Source of the DNA: Wyeomyia smithii
Taxonomy: Eukaryota; Arthropoda; Insecta; Diptera; Culicidae
Reading direction: 5' to 3'
Assembly: GCF_029784165.1 (NCBI RefSeq)
Contig: NC_073696.1
Span: 109,732,665 to 109,796,664, forward strand
DNA length: 64,000 nucleotides
Shown here: in pieces, positions 48,891 through 64,000 of the stretch
Position numbering within the stretch: the stretch's first letter is position 1
Layout of the letters: the number at the start of each line of letters is the position of its first letter
Notes under the pieces: model-generated
Told to the model about the DNA's origin: nothing
Database searches by the model: none
The model's input: the letters and a program-made list of their open reading frames with translations, nothing else
Position numbers and translations under genes: made by a program

Positions 48891-51135
48891 CACTGTGGTT
48901 CCCCCATAGTTCATAAAGCCAAAAATCTAGTTTCTTTATTTTGGTATTTCTTCATCTCTCAGCATCCTTCGTAGTCTGAAGCTATCAATGACATCAATTA
49001 TTGTATTGTATTACGGAGGAATTGTTAACTGTGAGGTTTGGAAGTGCGCGTAGTTTTCACTTTTAAACAGCTGAAAAAAGTATGTTTTTAGGTTCAGTGC
49101 AATTTCTCCCCTTTAAGTGAATTTAAGTTCTCCAAATTGTTTTTTTGATATGGAGGTTCAAAAACAAGAAATGTTGAGCCTTTTCTAGTGGTTTTCAGAA
49201 TGTTGTATTGTGTTGTCATCGACTAAGCCAATGGTTAAATAGGAATATTTTGATATAAACAGATATCACGAATATATTTTCATATGTCAATTCAACAATG
49301 TTCTTAAACGAATTTATGTAAGTGCAATATATCAAAATGTTCGTTAGGCATCGTTCATTTGTCCTAAACACGATTTGGCTGCCGAGACCGGCCGATTAGT
49401 TTGTGAGAAGTGAATACAAATCGGTCATTTTTGGGATGTCTTCTTCGTGTTTGATTTATTTTTGGGTGTTTTTTTTTTGCGGTAATATTTTTTACCCCTT
49501 TTTCGACGAATACAGTTTGGCGTCAACATATTTCTAGGGTCATTGCTTAGGTTACATTTCCCAAAATGCATATAATTAAAATTTGAACTTGAAAATCTGG
49601 TAGGATTCATGCTCGAATACATTACATTTGCACCCGATTATCAGTTCATTGAAAATAATCTAATAGAACAAAGCGCAGCTGCATAAAAGGATATGCCACA
49701 TCTTTTATTATCGAACTATGATAACACCACCGAGAAGAAAACAGTTCCTCTTCGTGGTTAGAAGAACGCAGAAAATTTTTTATTCCATCCATTTTGATAA
49801 CATATTGTGATTATATTATTTTGTTCATTGTAATTTCCTAAATATATATTGTGCCATATAAAATAAATGTTGTGAACAAAACAATTCCTTAATTTACAAA
49901 TACATATAGAAAAACACATTTCTTTTATATGTATACACTCATGAAATTTCTGGCAACGAACAATAAAAGTTTAAGAAAAAGAAGGTTAAGAAAAACAAAG
50001 TTGGTAAAATATATCACTACTTTTGGATGACTCTTGACCACGAACCTATAGAAAATACATCAAAAGAGAAGTGATTTTCAAATTGAGCATTGGAAAATAC
50101 ACTTAGATTGACGTTTTGAACTCGAGACATAGGAAAACAATATTTATGACCACCCTTCTTAGAAAACGGAACCACTGTGGGCTGCCGTCTTGGGTGTAGC
50201 TGGCAAGACACCGCATTTCATAATTCAGCTGTCAGTCATGACCTGGCGAAAAGACGCTCAGACAAGCTGCCCTCCAAAGAGAACAAGTCCCACTTCCCTG
50301 ACAGCACAAGACCAAGTTTCCATTGATTCACCGATCGTCCTTTGGTCTCGAATCTCAGTCGGTATCCCGTGGAGTTAGGAATAGGATTTGCTGAGCAGTA
50401 TGCTCTGGACCACACTGGGGTCTATTTTATGCCAACTAGTACGGGTTGTACCACTGCTACGTTCTGCTTAGCCGTTTACCAACCTTGAGACTGATTTATT
50501 TGGAGTTATAACTACTAATAAAATCTCAAAACTGTGATTTTCAGTGAAAATATTATGTATTAGGACACACGCAATTATTTCTGCTGTAATCTTGCTACTT
50601 AGCCATTTTGGTCATTTTTTTTTAAATTTCACCATAAAAACGCTCAAATATGTTCACATAATTTACGTGTTGTTGGTACTTATTGTTTGCAGATAAGTAA
50701 TAAAAATTGTTCCACGCACATCCAATAAAACCAATGTAATGATTTTGTAAGCGAATGGAACATCTACGCCTTTTTTGGAGGAAATTATCTTCGTTTAGCT
50801 CATTCTTTCAAATGTTCTTTCGTCGCAAGTGTGAAGTCTCATTTTAATATACATCAATATGCGAGACACAACACTGTCTGATATGTCTTCTATATCTACC
50901 TCCCAGTGGTTAACTTTTATCATTTTATGGTATTTATTCACAGTTTCTGGAATGTCGTCCACTACGAAGCTCGTTTCAAGCGGTTTAAACAGACTCGTTT
51001 ATACTCTGCCATTGGATATTTACTATTTACTGATAATTTTTTACTGTTGTAGTCTGAGTTACTATCCTTAACCTGAATCATAGTGAACTACTCTGAATAA
51101 ATTATGACACCTTGTTTTTGCTGAAGACTTTTAAG
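48891..51135. other. Noncoding stretch
   Basis: AT-rich throughout except 50170-50460. The 62-codon frame at 50190-50378 there has no domain. No repeat boundary recognised. Confidence 0.4.
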
Positions 51136-51159
51136 TGTACTGTACTGTACTGTACTGTA
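51136..51159. repeat. (TGTAC)n microsatellite
   Basis: Nearly five perfect tandem units. Confidence 0.9.
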
Positions 51160-51479
51160 AAAAATATAGTTCAATGATTTTTATCCCTGTTGGCTACATT
51201 TTCCTTTGTGACTTGTTATTTCATTTATATATTATTGCGGGCCCCGATTTGATATTTTTAGAAATATATCGCTTTTCGTATACAACGCCATTTACAATGT
51301 TAAAAGACAAACAAGACAGACAAACAAACAACCAATTTTGTTTTCGAGCGAGTTCACAGTTTATCAATCCTGTTCGTACCTTGCCATAATTCACAATCGA
51401 ATTCAAAAATCTCCCTCCGATTACCAAGATACATTGAGTCATACAGTCACAATAAATCACTCATTTGGCTAATCATATA

Positions 51480-52300
51480 GAATGACAAAAATGCGTAGCA
51501 TGTTCTTCGATATTTATTGACAATCGGCATTGCTGTGAACTGGCGGGATGCATATGCACAACCCCACCGCTCGAAGCCGTCGTAGGTACGCATTCGTTGG
51601 TATGAATGAGTAATGAGCAACGAGATTGGATTTATTCATCAAAGATCACACCGGTCGTTCGCGGGCTTGTTTAAACAGAGTCCTGTTCCGACCGATGGAT
51701 GACGCGTCAATGACGAAAGTCGGCAGACAAATGTGACGAAAATCGACTCGTTAAATGAGGGCAAGGAATTATAAATTCGAAATTAATTATGCATGGATGC
51801 ACACATTCCGAACGCCTGCTCCCCAACCTGCGAGAAAACTTGGCGAGAAGGATAATCATAATGATGAATGATGATTTGATTTCATAATTTATGCTGTTCG
51901 TCGGCTAGCACGGCCAGTCTGTTGGATTGCTTTTATCTACTAACGAACAGTTGGCCCGAGGGTGTCGATGAACGCGAACGGTGCTGGTAGATCTATTTAG
52001 GGGATCTGTTTAATTACTTTCGCGCTCTGACGAGGAACTTCTATTCTGCAACACTTCAGGGAGGTGCGAATGGAATGGAAGCGGTGATGACGATGATTAG
52101 AATATTCCGATGATATCATCAATCATGTTTTACATTGTACATCGGCTGGTACGAATTAGGATCGTTGCTTGGGGTTTCAGCCTGCGTCCGTATTCCGTGA
52201 CGGAAAACGGTGATTTGTGTATGATGCGTGATTTTTCACATGTCACGTTAATTGGAAGTCCTATGAAATGGGGTGACACTTGACATGAATGATCGAAATA
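51480..52300. other. Candidate conserved noncoding DNA
   Basis: Noncoding, of more even composition than its flanks, with homeodomain-type cores (TTAATTATGCAT, ATAATTTATG, GATAATCATAATGATGAATGAT) and the 15-mer CGGTCGTTCGCGGGC at 51652-51666 shared with 23016-23030. Confidence 0.3.
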
Positions 52301-55589
<3,289 letters not shown>

Positions 55590-55780
55590 GATGATTACAA
55601 ATATTTTTAGGGCCAAAACGGTTTGTTTGATCGATGTGACGTCTTCCGCAAAGTGTGTAATTTTGTCTTTCCAAAAAATAAACACTCTAGAAAAAAATTA
55701 TTTATTTTTTGAAAAAAGTTAAAAGAAAAATTAAAATTTAATCATCTGAAAAAGATCATTGCTAAAAATCTATTTTTTTT
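55590..55780. repeat. Partial copy of the 37938-38358 repeat family
   Basis: ATATTTTTAGGGCCAAAACG followed by GTTTGTTTGATCGATGTGACGTCTTC and an AT-rich tail that match the left end and interior of the element at 37938. The inverted partner is not seen. Confidence 0.6.
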
Positions 55781-57747
55781 TATAAAAGCTACAAAAGATT
55801 ACCTAAACAATGCAACCGATCCGATCATGGAGAAATCAAGAAAAAAAAGTTATGATTTTTCGAAAAATAAAAATTATTTTTGCGTCAGAAGTTGCGTCTT
55901 TTGACGTAGGACTACGTCTTTGTTTTCTATACTAGATTACGTTTTGTGAAATTGAAAATGAACTGGCGAATGTTGCGTCAGATTTAAAACGATTATAGCA
56001 AGCGAACGACTTTATGCATCTTAGTCATTTATATGTCAGTGGGTAGATAAAATGTGTAACAATTGTTTGATATAATGTTTAACTGCTTAATGGTGAAAAA
56101 AGGTGAAAAGTTTCAAGGTCAAGATTTCCCATACATTTTCCTCGCTATTGGCTTGCTTCCCGAGCACGGATAACAATAACATGGACGGAATAAATTCCAC
56201 TGCCTACATATTTTGACTCAACAAAGTGTTTTAGTTTGTTTGTCTTTCTCTAAGCTGCGTGGCCACGCCCTAATGGCAAAAATCTACGTTGAACTCGATA
56301 CAAAAGAAGTTTGTCACACAATAGCGAGTGGAGTATAGCTGTTAAAGCTACGCGCCATTGAGAAACGAGAGCTGCATACGAGTCATCTTCCAGGCACTGT
56401 GGGACATGTTACCTTTATTTTGCATTCGGCAGCAACAGTTACCACCGTACGCTGCAGAATATTTAGCTGGCACAGCTACTGTAGGGCACAGCGAAGAGCA
56501 AACTTTATTATGCGCGGTCGAGCAAAGATACAATGCTACCGATGGTGCGATCATCAGCGTTCTGTAACACGGATTTTTATATAGTTTTTACATTTAGTCC
56601 TACGTCATTTCATACAACCCCCAGGGCTATGGGTATTTAAGCTTGTAAGGTCAACCGAAGGTAACTTTGTTATTCAATTTGAACTGAAAGAAAGAGAGCA
56701 AAAACAGTTTTTTGGGTCCGCCCTGAGCCAGCCATATGAAATTACTCTAAGTCGGTCAATTTAATAGATTCATTCTTTCCAATGTTGTCTAAAATTAGGT
56801 GATCTACAACTTCACCGAAGAATATACACAATTATTTCTCCAAATAAAAATGTTAGTTTTGTTTTATTTCATGGATTTCAAACCACCTCAACTTTATTTT
56901 GCGCATAAATAAAGTACTTACTATAAAAACAACTTCTGACAAGAAACTATAGCTCTAAAACCACAAAACCGCATAGGCGGGCATGAGGTCCGCCCAAATT
57001 GCCTAACTGTACTACTGTGCAATGGCGCCAAAATTCTTAGTGCCCTGAAATCATTTGTTCAAAATAGTTAATGTTACCAGTTTCCAAAATATTGCGGATC
57101 GAAAACGATAAAGAAATGTTTGGTTTTCTCATTTAGGCTCCTCCCCTGCTGATAGTTCGCTGATACAACATTTCATAGTCGTGCGTCGTCTGTACTTGGA
57201 TTGCGTCTTTGTGGGTACGCGATTGGTTGAATTATAATCAAATTGGCTTTGAATTCCATGAAAAAACGTTGTAATAAACTAAAGTTGCTTGTTGCAGATA
57301 TCAATGAACAAAATCCGTTCAGTGGTAACAAATTTGTAAGCATTTAAAACCGCTCATTCTGCTGCTCAACTCCATTCTTGTTTTTTTACATATATCATCC
57401 TACTGAAGTAATTCGTGATTCTACATAAAAAAAAAGTATTGGCAAATAATTATAAATCTTTCAAATAAAAAAGCACCCAAAAAAACCAAGCAACATTTGG
57501 TCAAAAAAAAAAAAATGCAAATCAAACAATAGGAATTTTTTCAAACCCAAAAACTAACTGAAAACTGAACATACAAAATGACCAGGAATGGAATCAATAG
57601 AACGTGGGCAGTTCATAGCAATTCAATAGGTGCTTACAATCGAAAATAAAAGAAAAAAAGTTTAAAAATATTAGAAAATATCAATGCAATAATACCAACA
57701 ATAAAATGCATAATTGCAAGGCTCAATAATAATGAACAATATTGTTG
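55781..57747. other. AT-rich spacer
   Basis: A less AT-rich patch at 56330-56570 has overlapping frames on both strands but no recognisable product. Confidence 0.4.
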
Positions 57748-57749
57748 TA

Positions 57750-57919
57750 CCGTGACTGCGGATAATTCCGTGCAGCACATTTTTCAACAGTAAATTTTAC
57801 TAAAACTTACCTAATTTCTGCACTACGCTATGCACATAATAAATTTACTGATGAAAAATAGTTTTTTTTTTAACAAGTACGCGGAAAAAAGTGCTACGTG
57901 GAATTACCTGCAGTCACGG
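57750..57919. mobile_element. 170-bp MITE with TA target duplication
   Basis: CCGTGACTGCGGATAATTCC (57750-57769) is inversely repeated at the right end (57900-57919, read inverted CCGTGACTGCAGGTAATTCC); the similarity continues about 10 bp further. TA lies on each side (57748-57749, 57920-57921). The short length, TIR and TA point to Tc1/mariner-class mobilisation. Confidence 0.85.
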
Positions 57920-57921
57920 TA

Positions 57922-58260
57922 CATCATTGACCCGATTAGATAAACCGCTGCACAAATTAGTGATCTTTCACCAAGACAACGCTCCCGCTCAGTCTGCCCA
58001 CGACACGACCGAAAAATTGAACGATTCGCGCTACGAACTGGTTCCCTACCCTTCGTATTTGCAGATTTAGGCTGTTCCCTGTTTCCCCGGTTGAAAATAT
58101 GGGTCTCTGGCAAGCAATTCTACTCGAATAAGAGGTAAAATTGGAAGCAAACGGTCATTTTGATAGACTTGACGTGCAGCACCACAAAACTTGCATTGAA
58201 ATGTTAGAGGACCGCAACAAATGGTACTTTACTCTAGATGAAGACTAAGTTGAAGACAAG
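57922..58260 (+). pseudogene. mariner transposase C-terminal remnant
   Basis: Immediately right of the MITE the plus strand reads LVIFHQDNAPAQSAHDTTEKLNDSRYELVPYPSY, the HxDNAP(A)H and LPHPPYSPD neighbourhood of mariner transposases (second catalytic aspartate in QDN). It continues in shifted frames with KYGSLAS, HFDRLDVQHHKTCIEMLEDR and NKWYFTLDED, the usual C-terminal end. The final catalytic part is destroyed by stops. It differs from the copy at 43138-43600. Confidence 0.75.
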
Positions 58261-61200
58261 AACAGTTTTTTTTTTCATGAATGTTTATCGTTTTCAATAA
58301 GTTGGCCAAAGACCTGTCAGTCCACGTCGTATGCACAAGTGCAAATTCCGCAAAACGTTGAGTAGTTTCAGTTTTCTGTGTAAAAAACGATTATTAACAA
58401 CAATGAGTTTGGTTACCTTCTTCAACAGGTCTACGTCTTGCTTCATCACAACAAACATAAAATAGCATTTTCACAGGTTACGCATTAACTATTACCGAGT
58501 CTTGTGCTGTTGAAAATTCGAAGTGGTGGCTCTAAGTCGGCCACTTGTGGCTTCAACACAGTTTTACCTTAAGTTTAACGTGTTTTTAAGTTAATAATTA
58601 TGAACCAAATATCAGTTCAGTGTTATTACTTAGCATAGTAATCAAGCATGGAAAAGTTCACTCACTAGCAATATTTCATGCAAATGTGTTCTTTGATTTA
58701 TCAGTTATCGTTCAACTATTTCCACTCGCGTACAAGTTTTCCATAGAAACGCTGCTGATTGTTTTTCGCTTCTAAGAGTTCCGAATACCATAGAAGGAGA
58801 CTGAATAATTCAAACAGGATAGTATTTATTATATCCAAGTTCACTTGCATTCAACATTATCGCGAGAAGCTTTGAGATATTATCGCCAGTGATACAAAAT
58901 TATGAATCCAAATGAACGTTAGATTGCGTTCAAATGTTTGCTTGCCGGAGCAAATAGGTATGATCAATGCTTACGGAAAATGTAGCATGGTGCATTAGCA
59001 TCTGATACTTGAATTCACCAAGAATCATCGTGGTATATCACGGTAAAAGCACGACGTAGAGTAGCCGAATTACGCCTACAAGCAACCAACATTTGAAAGA
59101 ATCATTGCGATCGCTTGAATGCAATCGTTTACGATTCTTTCGTGAAACACTCGCTATATGCTGCTCGCTCCGCCTAAAGCAGGCAATACTGAAACAAAAT
59201 CATCAAAGAAAGTTACCATATATTTATTTGCTCTAAGTTGTCTTTTGCAAGCTTGAGAATGTGTAACTTTTAATAGCGATGGTTTGCTAGGATTGAAAGC
59301 TTATAAATAGCACGTTCAGAAATGATACCCGAATGATAGTTATGCGATACGAGTTTTTCCATCCTTGTTAGTAATCTTTGTTTTATTGAAAATGGCAAAC
59401 ATTTTACAGAGTAGAGTTTGAAAATCTTATTGTAGATCCTGCAAGCGTCAGTTGAGAAACATGACATGCGATTTAATTGATTTGAACAATTGTTTGCCAG
59501 AAGTTCAATTAAGTAGGAGTTTGGTTTTTTGTAGAATGTAGTAGCTCACACTTGAAATTCGGTCCATTGGGTTCATAAGAGTGGGATGAAGATTAAACCA
59601 GCAAAACCGAATGCAAAACCGAACAACACAAACCGAAAAACACATCCAACGTCAGTCAGAAAAAAACCGTTCTACAGACATGACAAAAGTATGTAAATGT
59701 GTCTGTGGCCGTGCGCACATTATATGATGAGGAGATCCCTTTCGGTGGCGAATGAATGAGAGCAAAGACAGAGGCGGCTGTGGAGAATGCAAAAAAAAGG
59801 GAATTTAAAATGCAAATATCCTCTTCTCGCATACACTCGTATATGCTGGCATGCATGGGTGGCATGTGTTGTGGGTGATGTTCAAACATACATGCATATA
59901 GTCGAAGCCGGTCCGGTCTTACCGAGCAGTTATTGGCAAAGGAAAAGCGTGTACCTCCAGGAAAAGTGGAAAAAGAAGATGATGAATAACAAGCAAAGAA
60001 CAAGAAGAAGTTGAAGAAGCACTAAATGGATGTAGATGGAAAGCTCAAGACGGCGTTGGTTCTCTGTTTTTATCCGGGGACCATGTGCCGGTTCGACTAT
60101 GGTTTAGAAGAGGGACTGTACAGAGTACCTACTTACATCCAGCGCAGTAACCGAGAAAGGCTGCAGGTTCTTTTTTTTCTGATTTGTATGAATCCCCGCC
60201 TGAAGGGACCACGAGGTGGAGATGAAACGAAGGATGTTAGCATATATTGTGTTTTAATGAAAATACATAAAGATCCATCGATAAAGCTCGACTGGATGGG
60301 GTTGAATGGGGCGCACAAGTCCGCCTCACCCGGGATTTTCTGGGATGGTAGTTTGGTTTCTTTTTGTCAGCGATTTTTTTCTTCGATGCAAACAGAAGTG
60401 GGCGCGGAAGGCACCGTTCGAAGGGGTTCGTTAAGAGGAGGGTACATGTATTTTATTTTACTTTCTCCTATAGATTTCCCATTTGAAATGTGTCGTTCCA
60501 AGTGCAGTGGAGCCGTAAGAAGCGAACACGATTGCTTGTGCTAATGTGCTCCGAAGAGTGTGCGGAGCGCGCGCGGAGAATGAGCGTTTCCCGGATTTAT
60601 TGTATATTTTTTAGTTGTTCTTCTTTCACGATATCCGTGCGGAGCGATGAGCTCCGGTCGTTCGATGCAGCCATCAGGAATCGTGAAATCCGTGAGCACA
60701 GCCGTCCTTATTTCGGTGTGGCTAGAATACTGATAAATCAAAGCGACAGTTGAGACAGTTGGTACTTGTGTGTTTGAAGGGTTTTATTCCAGCGGAAGCA
60801 GTACAGTCTGCAGACGGGAGGGAAAAATCAATAAAATATGGTATGATTTACTTGCGAAGCCACGAGTTGCAATAAAGGACATTGACGAGTGACGGGAAGA
60901 CGGGAACGTTCGCTGCTGTAATCGTACTGGATAATAATAATTGGAAAAAATAAATGGCTTTAGTCGAAAATTAAAATTAATTGGAAATCTTGTGGACTGT
61001 ACGTTGTTCATCCTGAACGTCTTCACAAAACTTTGAATGAAATTCGATGGAATATAAGTCATCAAGTATTTGAGGGATGTTTTTGTCTCACAATAAACTA
61101 CAAGACAATTTTTACCAATTCGGTTAACGATTTGAACGTTTATAAATGCTTTTCGAAGATTTCATTTAAAGTTTATTTTATAGGTTTAGTGCGAAAGTTA

Positions 61201-61303
61201 TGTAAAAAAATAAGTTTCATAGCTATAAACCAAACAAAACAGTCGTTTTTCTCAGAAACGGCTAAACTGAACAGAACGCTTCAAGATGTATCTATAAAAA
61301 TTG
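58261..61303. other. Noncoding stretch
   Basis: The longest frame, 60026-60544 (172 codons, plus), lacks recognisable domains and overlaps frames on the other strand. 59650-60740 is less AT-rich and may hold regulatory or transcribed noncoding DNA. No repeats recognised. Confidence 0.35.
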
Positions 61304-61340
61304 TTAGGGGCCATCTACATTCCAAGTGGGCAGATTTTTA
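61304..61340. repeat. Transposon-terminus-like motif, second copy
   Basis: GGGGCCATCTACATTCCAAG followed by TGGGCAGATTTTTA; matches 26860-26895. No inverted partner found nearby. Confidence 0.5.
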
Positions 61341-62789
61341 ACGATTTTAATTTTGATTATGTATACAAATTTCCACGGTGATCGAATTTGGTGTCAAGGA
61401 GTTTAAAATGAACAATTTCACTATTGATTAAACCCCTCCTCTTCCTACCAACGCTCATGAGATAGAAAATATCCGCTACTGTAGGACATTCACGTACTAT
61501 TTTAAATAATAATTGGTTAGGGGTTTTTAATACTAATAGAAGCTGATATCCGTGAGATATATCATTGTCTTAGATGACACAGTACTATTGCAAAAAAAAA
61601 ACCTCCTTATACTCGAAAACTGCTGTTAATTTATATTTGACGTTCCAAGTTCACAGAGTACAAATTCAACCCTTCCATGTTGTCCACGCTTATGTGATAT
61701 ATCATCATAGACCAAAAAACCTCGTAGATAAATCTACAAGGTAATCAGAACTGAAGATTTTCGCAATAGAAACAATTAACTCCCCTACCTTCTTGCCGAC
61801 GCATGTAAAAAAAAACGACACTCAAAAACGTCTGTATATAATTTGTCATGATGAACTTGTCAATATTTTACGAATAGTAATATTTCACAAACTAACCCCC
61901 CCCCCCTCTTACCTCGTCATAGAAATCAAGTTAAGTGTATGGGAATTTACAAATATCGCCCCTTGCCACGCTAATCAAATAGCTCAAATTCAAAGACGTT
62001 GAATTACATCGACTACAATAGCTTTTATATACCGAATTGAATGATGATTCGTTCACCAGGATGAAAATCATTGAATCACTCACCCCCACCTTCGACCTCC
62101 TTCGCTCTTTACAACGCCAATGGGATACAGCTATATCTCAGATGACACAGTAATGTTTCAAAAGCACACCTCATACTCAAAAACTTTTGTAAACTACTTT
62201 ACACGGCTTCCGTGGAAGACGTTTCCAAGCTAACAAAGAACAAATTGACCAACCACGCCTTCGAGATAGAGCCAAATTAATATTTTAGTGTTACTCCCCG
62301 TACTCGAAAATCCCTATGTGCAAATGTTTACGGCAATCGGCTCAGCAGTTTTCGAGTCTATAGGAAACAGACAGACAGATATTCGCTTTTATAGATATAG
62401 CAGTATCAGAGTGACGCCAGTGACTGTTATACTCAGTTTAGTTTGTACGGAAACTGGAGTCTCCAACTCTGGAAAGGGAGATGGTTGTAATTGCTCTTAG
62501 CCATGGCTGTTACGTAAAATCTAATGGTAAAACCCCTAACCTAAGGTTTAATGTAGGGGGGATGTTAACAAATTGCCCAGCCGTTAACATAGCCTACGGA
62601 ATGCTTGGCACCCTCCACGGTACTTAGGCCTCACGACGTAAGGCTATTCGTGTCACACAGCGGACCTTTCTTTCGGGGCAAATTCATGAGATCAAAAATT
62701 AATTCTAACACACGAGAACAATTAATTTCAAACTCGGGTCCCGACAACCTTACTCTTCCGCAACAAGCTCCATGGTGTGCAGCCCTACA
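61341..62789. other. Spacer with a possible LINE 3' tail
   Basis: 61400-62300 contains repeated phrases such as ACTCGAAAA-CT and GAGATA-A with CCCC tracts, suggesting a degenerate tandem repeat. 62330-62402 (CGGCTCAGCAGTTTTCGAG, GACAGACAGATATTCG, TTTTATAGATATAG) looks like the 3' end of an arthropod non-LTR element. No ORF. Confidence 0.35.
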
Positions 62790-63640
62790 AGGCCGCACAC
62801 AATAGGCAGAACCAGAGAGATGGAACTGAAGGAGGACGCAACTTCGACAGCGATTTACTGGACGGAGGTTTCAGTACTAATTGTTGGTTTGCCTAGCGGG
62901 AAAGAGGTGAGCTCGACGGACTGTTTCCCCGATCCAGTGACGGATCCGAATGACATCATCTCGTGCTACTGTCAAACGGCTATTCCGATCGCAACGGCGG
63001 CGCAGTCGACCGGGTTGACCGCATCCAAGCGACAACAGTCGACTGAGCCTGCGTCGCCAAACACGAAAACTAAAGGCTCGAGCAGTAAAAAGCCCCGTGA
63101 CTTGGCAAGCGTGGAGCCTCCTGCACCGCGACAAACGTCAGGGTAGCTTATAGGGAGATGCTGGAGGTCACAAGCCTGTCTTTCACATCGATCGACTTTC
63201 CAGTTTTCCTACTTACCCCTGAACAGTTAAAACCTGTTTGCGACACCATTCTAGACTGCATTGCGGACCAAGTATTCCCTACCAACAGGTCCAAGTTAAG
63301 GAGCTCTAAAAACGATATCCTACATTTTGACTGTGCCGACTACGACACAGTTAGATGGCTGGACACTACGGTGTCTTATCTCAAGCCGTGAAAGAGAGCA
63401 TACCTTCGTGTCTTGCATATGAAGGAAGGTTCTAAAATCCAGGACAGTGTGGACACCACAAATAAAAGAGTTCTCCGTCTACTCCAAAAGCAGAACGACG
63501 GTTTCGCCACACGCAAATTGCGAGTATGCCATCGCAACGATACTGGAAAGACTATCGAACTGATGGTGGAGCTAAACTAACACTCTGACGACATAATAAC
63601 GACACAGAACTTCCTACTGAACTACGAGTACGGCTAAGCA
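62790..63640 (+). pseudogene. LOA-type LINE ORF1 (gag-like) remnant
   Basis: The first part (62772-63146) is a low-complexity S/T/P/K-rich N-terminus typical of LINE ORF1. After a frameshift near 63140 comes AYREMLEVTSLSFTSIDFPV, LTPEQLKPVCDTILDCI, FDCADYDTVRWLDTTVSYL, WKRAYLRVLHMKEG (shifted), RVLRLLQKQNDG and NDTGKTIELMVELN. The pattern (N-terminal AYR..., RNA-binding-fold middle, RLLKLQN.GL, NRxxTGxxxxLxxxxD) is what LOA-group ORF1 proteins show. At least two frame breaks and internal stops make it non-functional. Confidence 0.6.
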
Positions 63641-64000
63641 TGCATGCGGCAGGTTGGCAGAAAGTCCTCTAACACAGGCGCGAAAGGCTCTGGTGCAAAG
63701 GTAGGAAAGGTACGCTCCTCAGCGAGTGTACCGTCACCACCTCCACGATGCACTCCCGCGATCGCGAAGAAGGATCTTTCGAAAAATCGAAGGAGGAGCA
63801 AGCGTAGGCACATGACCAGTCGCGACCTTCAAAGCCGCATTCCGACACTTATGTCGCCTATCGTCTGCTGCAGCGGGAGCCTGTTTTCTTTTCTTCATCT
63901 ATAAGCGGGAGCCTGTTGTTGAGGGTAGGCAGACAACCCGACCTAGCGTCACCGCTGATGGCAACCATCTACCAATCGGAACTCAACTACATCCGATGTA
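63641..64000. other. Probable continuation of the LOA-type element, edge of window
   Basis: The basic, serine-rich frame 63644-63904 may be the region after ORF1. GCGGGAGCCTGTT occurs twice (63874-63886, 63905-63917), a short direct duplication. Nothing more can be said at the edge. Confidence 0.3.

Noticed and set aside
60026..60544. 172-codon plus-strand ORF
   Set aside because: No recognisable motif and overlapping frames on the other strand; kept only as a note in the spacer entry.

Overview
The window is nuclear DNA from an insect, most likely a culicine mosquito (Aedes/Culex-like). This rests on the repeat content, not on a marker gene. It carries R1-, LOA- and RTE/JAM-type LINE fragments, tRNA-headed SINEs (one built like the Aedes SINE Feilai), a DD37E-type mariner relative, hAT, Tc1 and pogo-like MITEs, and very AT-rich spacers with two long (AT)n tracts. 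No bacterial-type operon, CRISPR array, rRNA, stand-alone tRNA gene or viral insertion was recognised.

Only one host gene can be supported: a three-exon minus-strand gene (join 42813-42903, 41894-42762, 41775-41819) for a 334-residue coiled-coil protein of the CCDC96/CCDC113 (CFAP184/CFAP263) ciliary family. An incomplete minus-strand reading frame at the extreme left edge (1-87) is a weak second candidate.

Layout. 1-4.1 kb: decayed R1-clade LINE split by a SINE with a 15-bp target-site duplication (TSD). 4.8-5.2 kb: Feilai-like SINE. 7.9-11.5 kb: 5'-truncated, RNase H-bearing LOA/I-group LINE with a 12-bp TSD. 12-16 kb: a SINE, an element with 41-bp terminal inverted repeats (TIRs), and a hAT MITE with an 8-bp TSD. 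17-20.7 kb: a nest in which an RTE endonuclease reading frame is split by a 3.1-kb Transib-like element (5-bp TSD, CACAGTG termini), itself hosting a Tc1-like long-TIR element, a 237-bp AT tract and a small MITE. 26.3-28.7 kb and 32.3-36.7 kb: two RTE/JAM copies, the second split by a 1.8-kb TIR element that contains a 65-bp pogo-like MITE. 43.1-48.9 kb, next to the host gene: mariner, Tc1 and DD37E transposase remnants, a hAT MITE packed with CGCTAA motifs, and an RTE endonuclease split by a SINE. 57.7-58.3 kb: a MITE beside a mariner remnant. 62.8-63.6 kb: LOA-like ORF1.

The rest is AT-rich sequence without recognisable genes. Two less AT-rich stretches (about 23.0-24.7 and 51.5-52.3 kb) look like possible conserved noncoding DNA and share a 15-mer. 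The genes do not form a pathway: the window is one small ciliary gene in a heavily layered transposon landscape. Every transposase or reverse transcriptase seen is broken.
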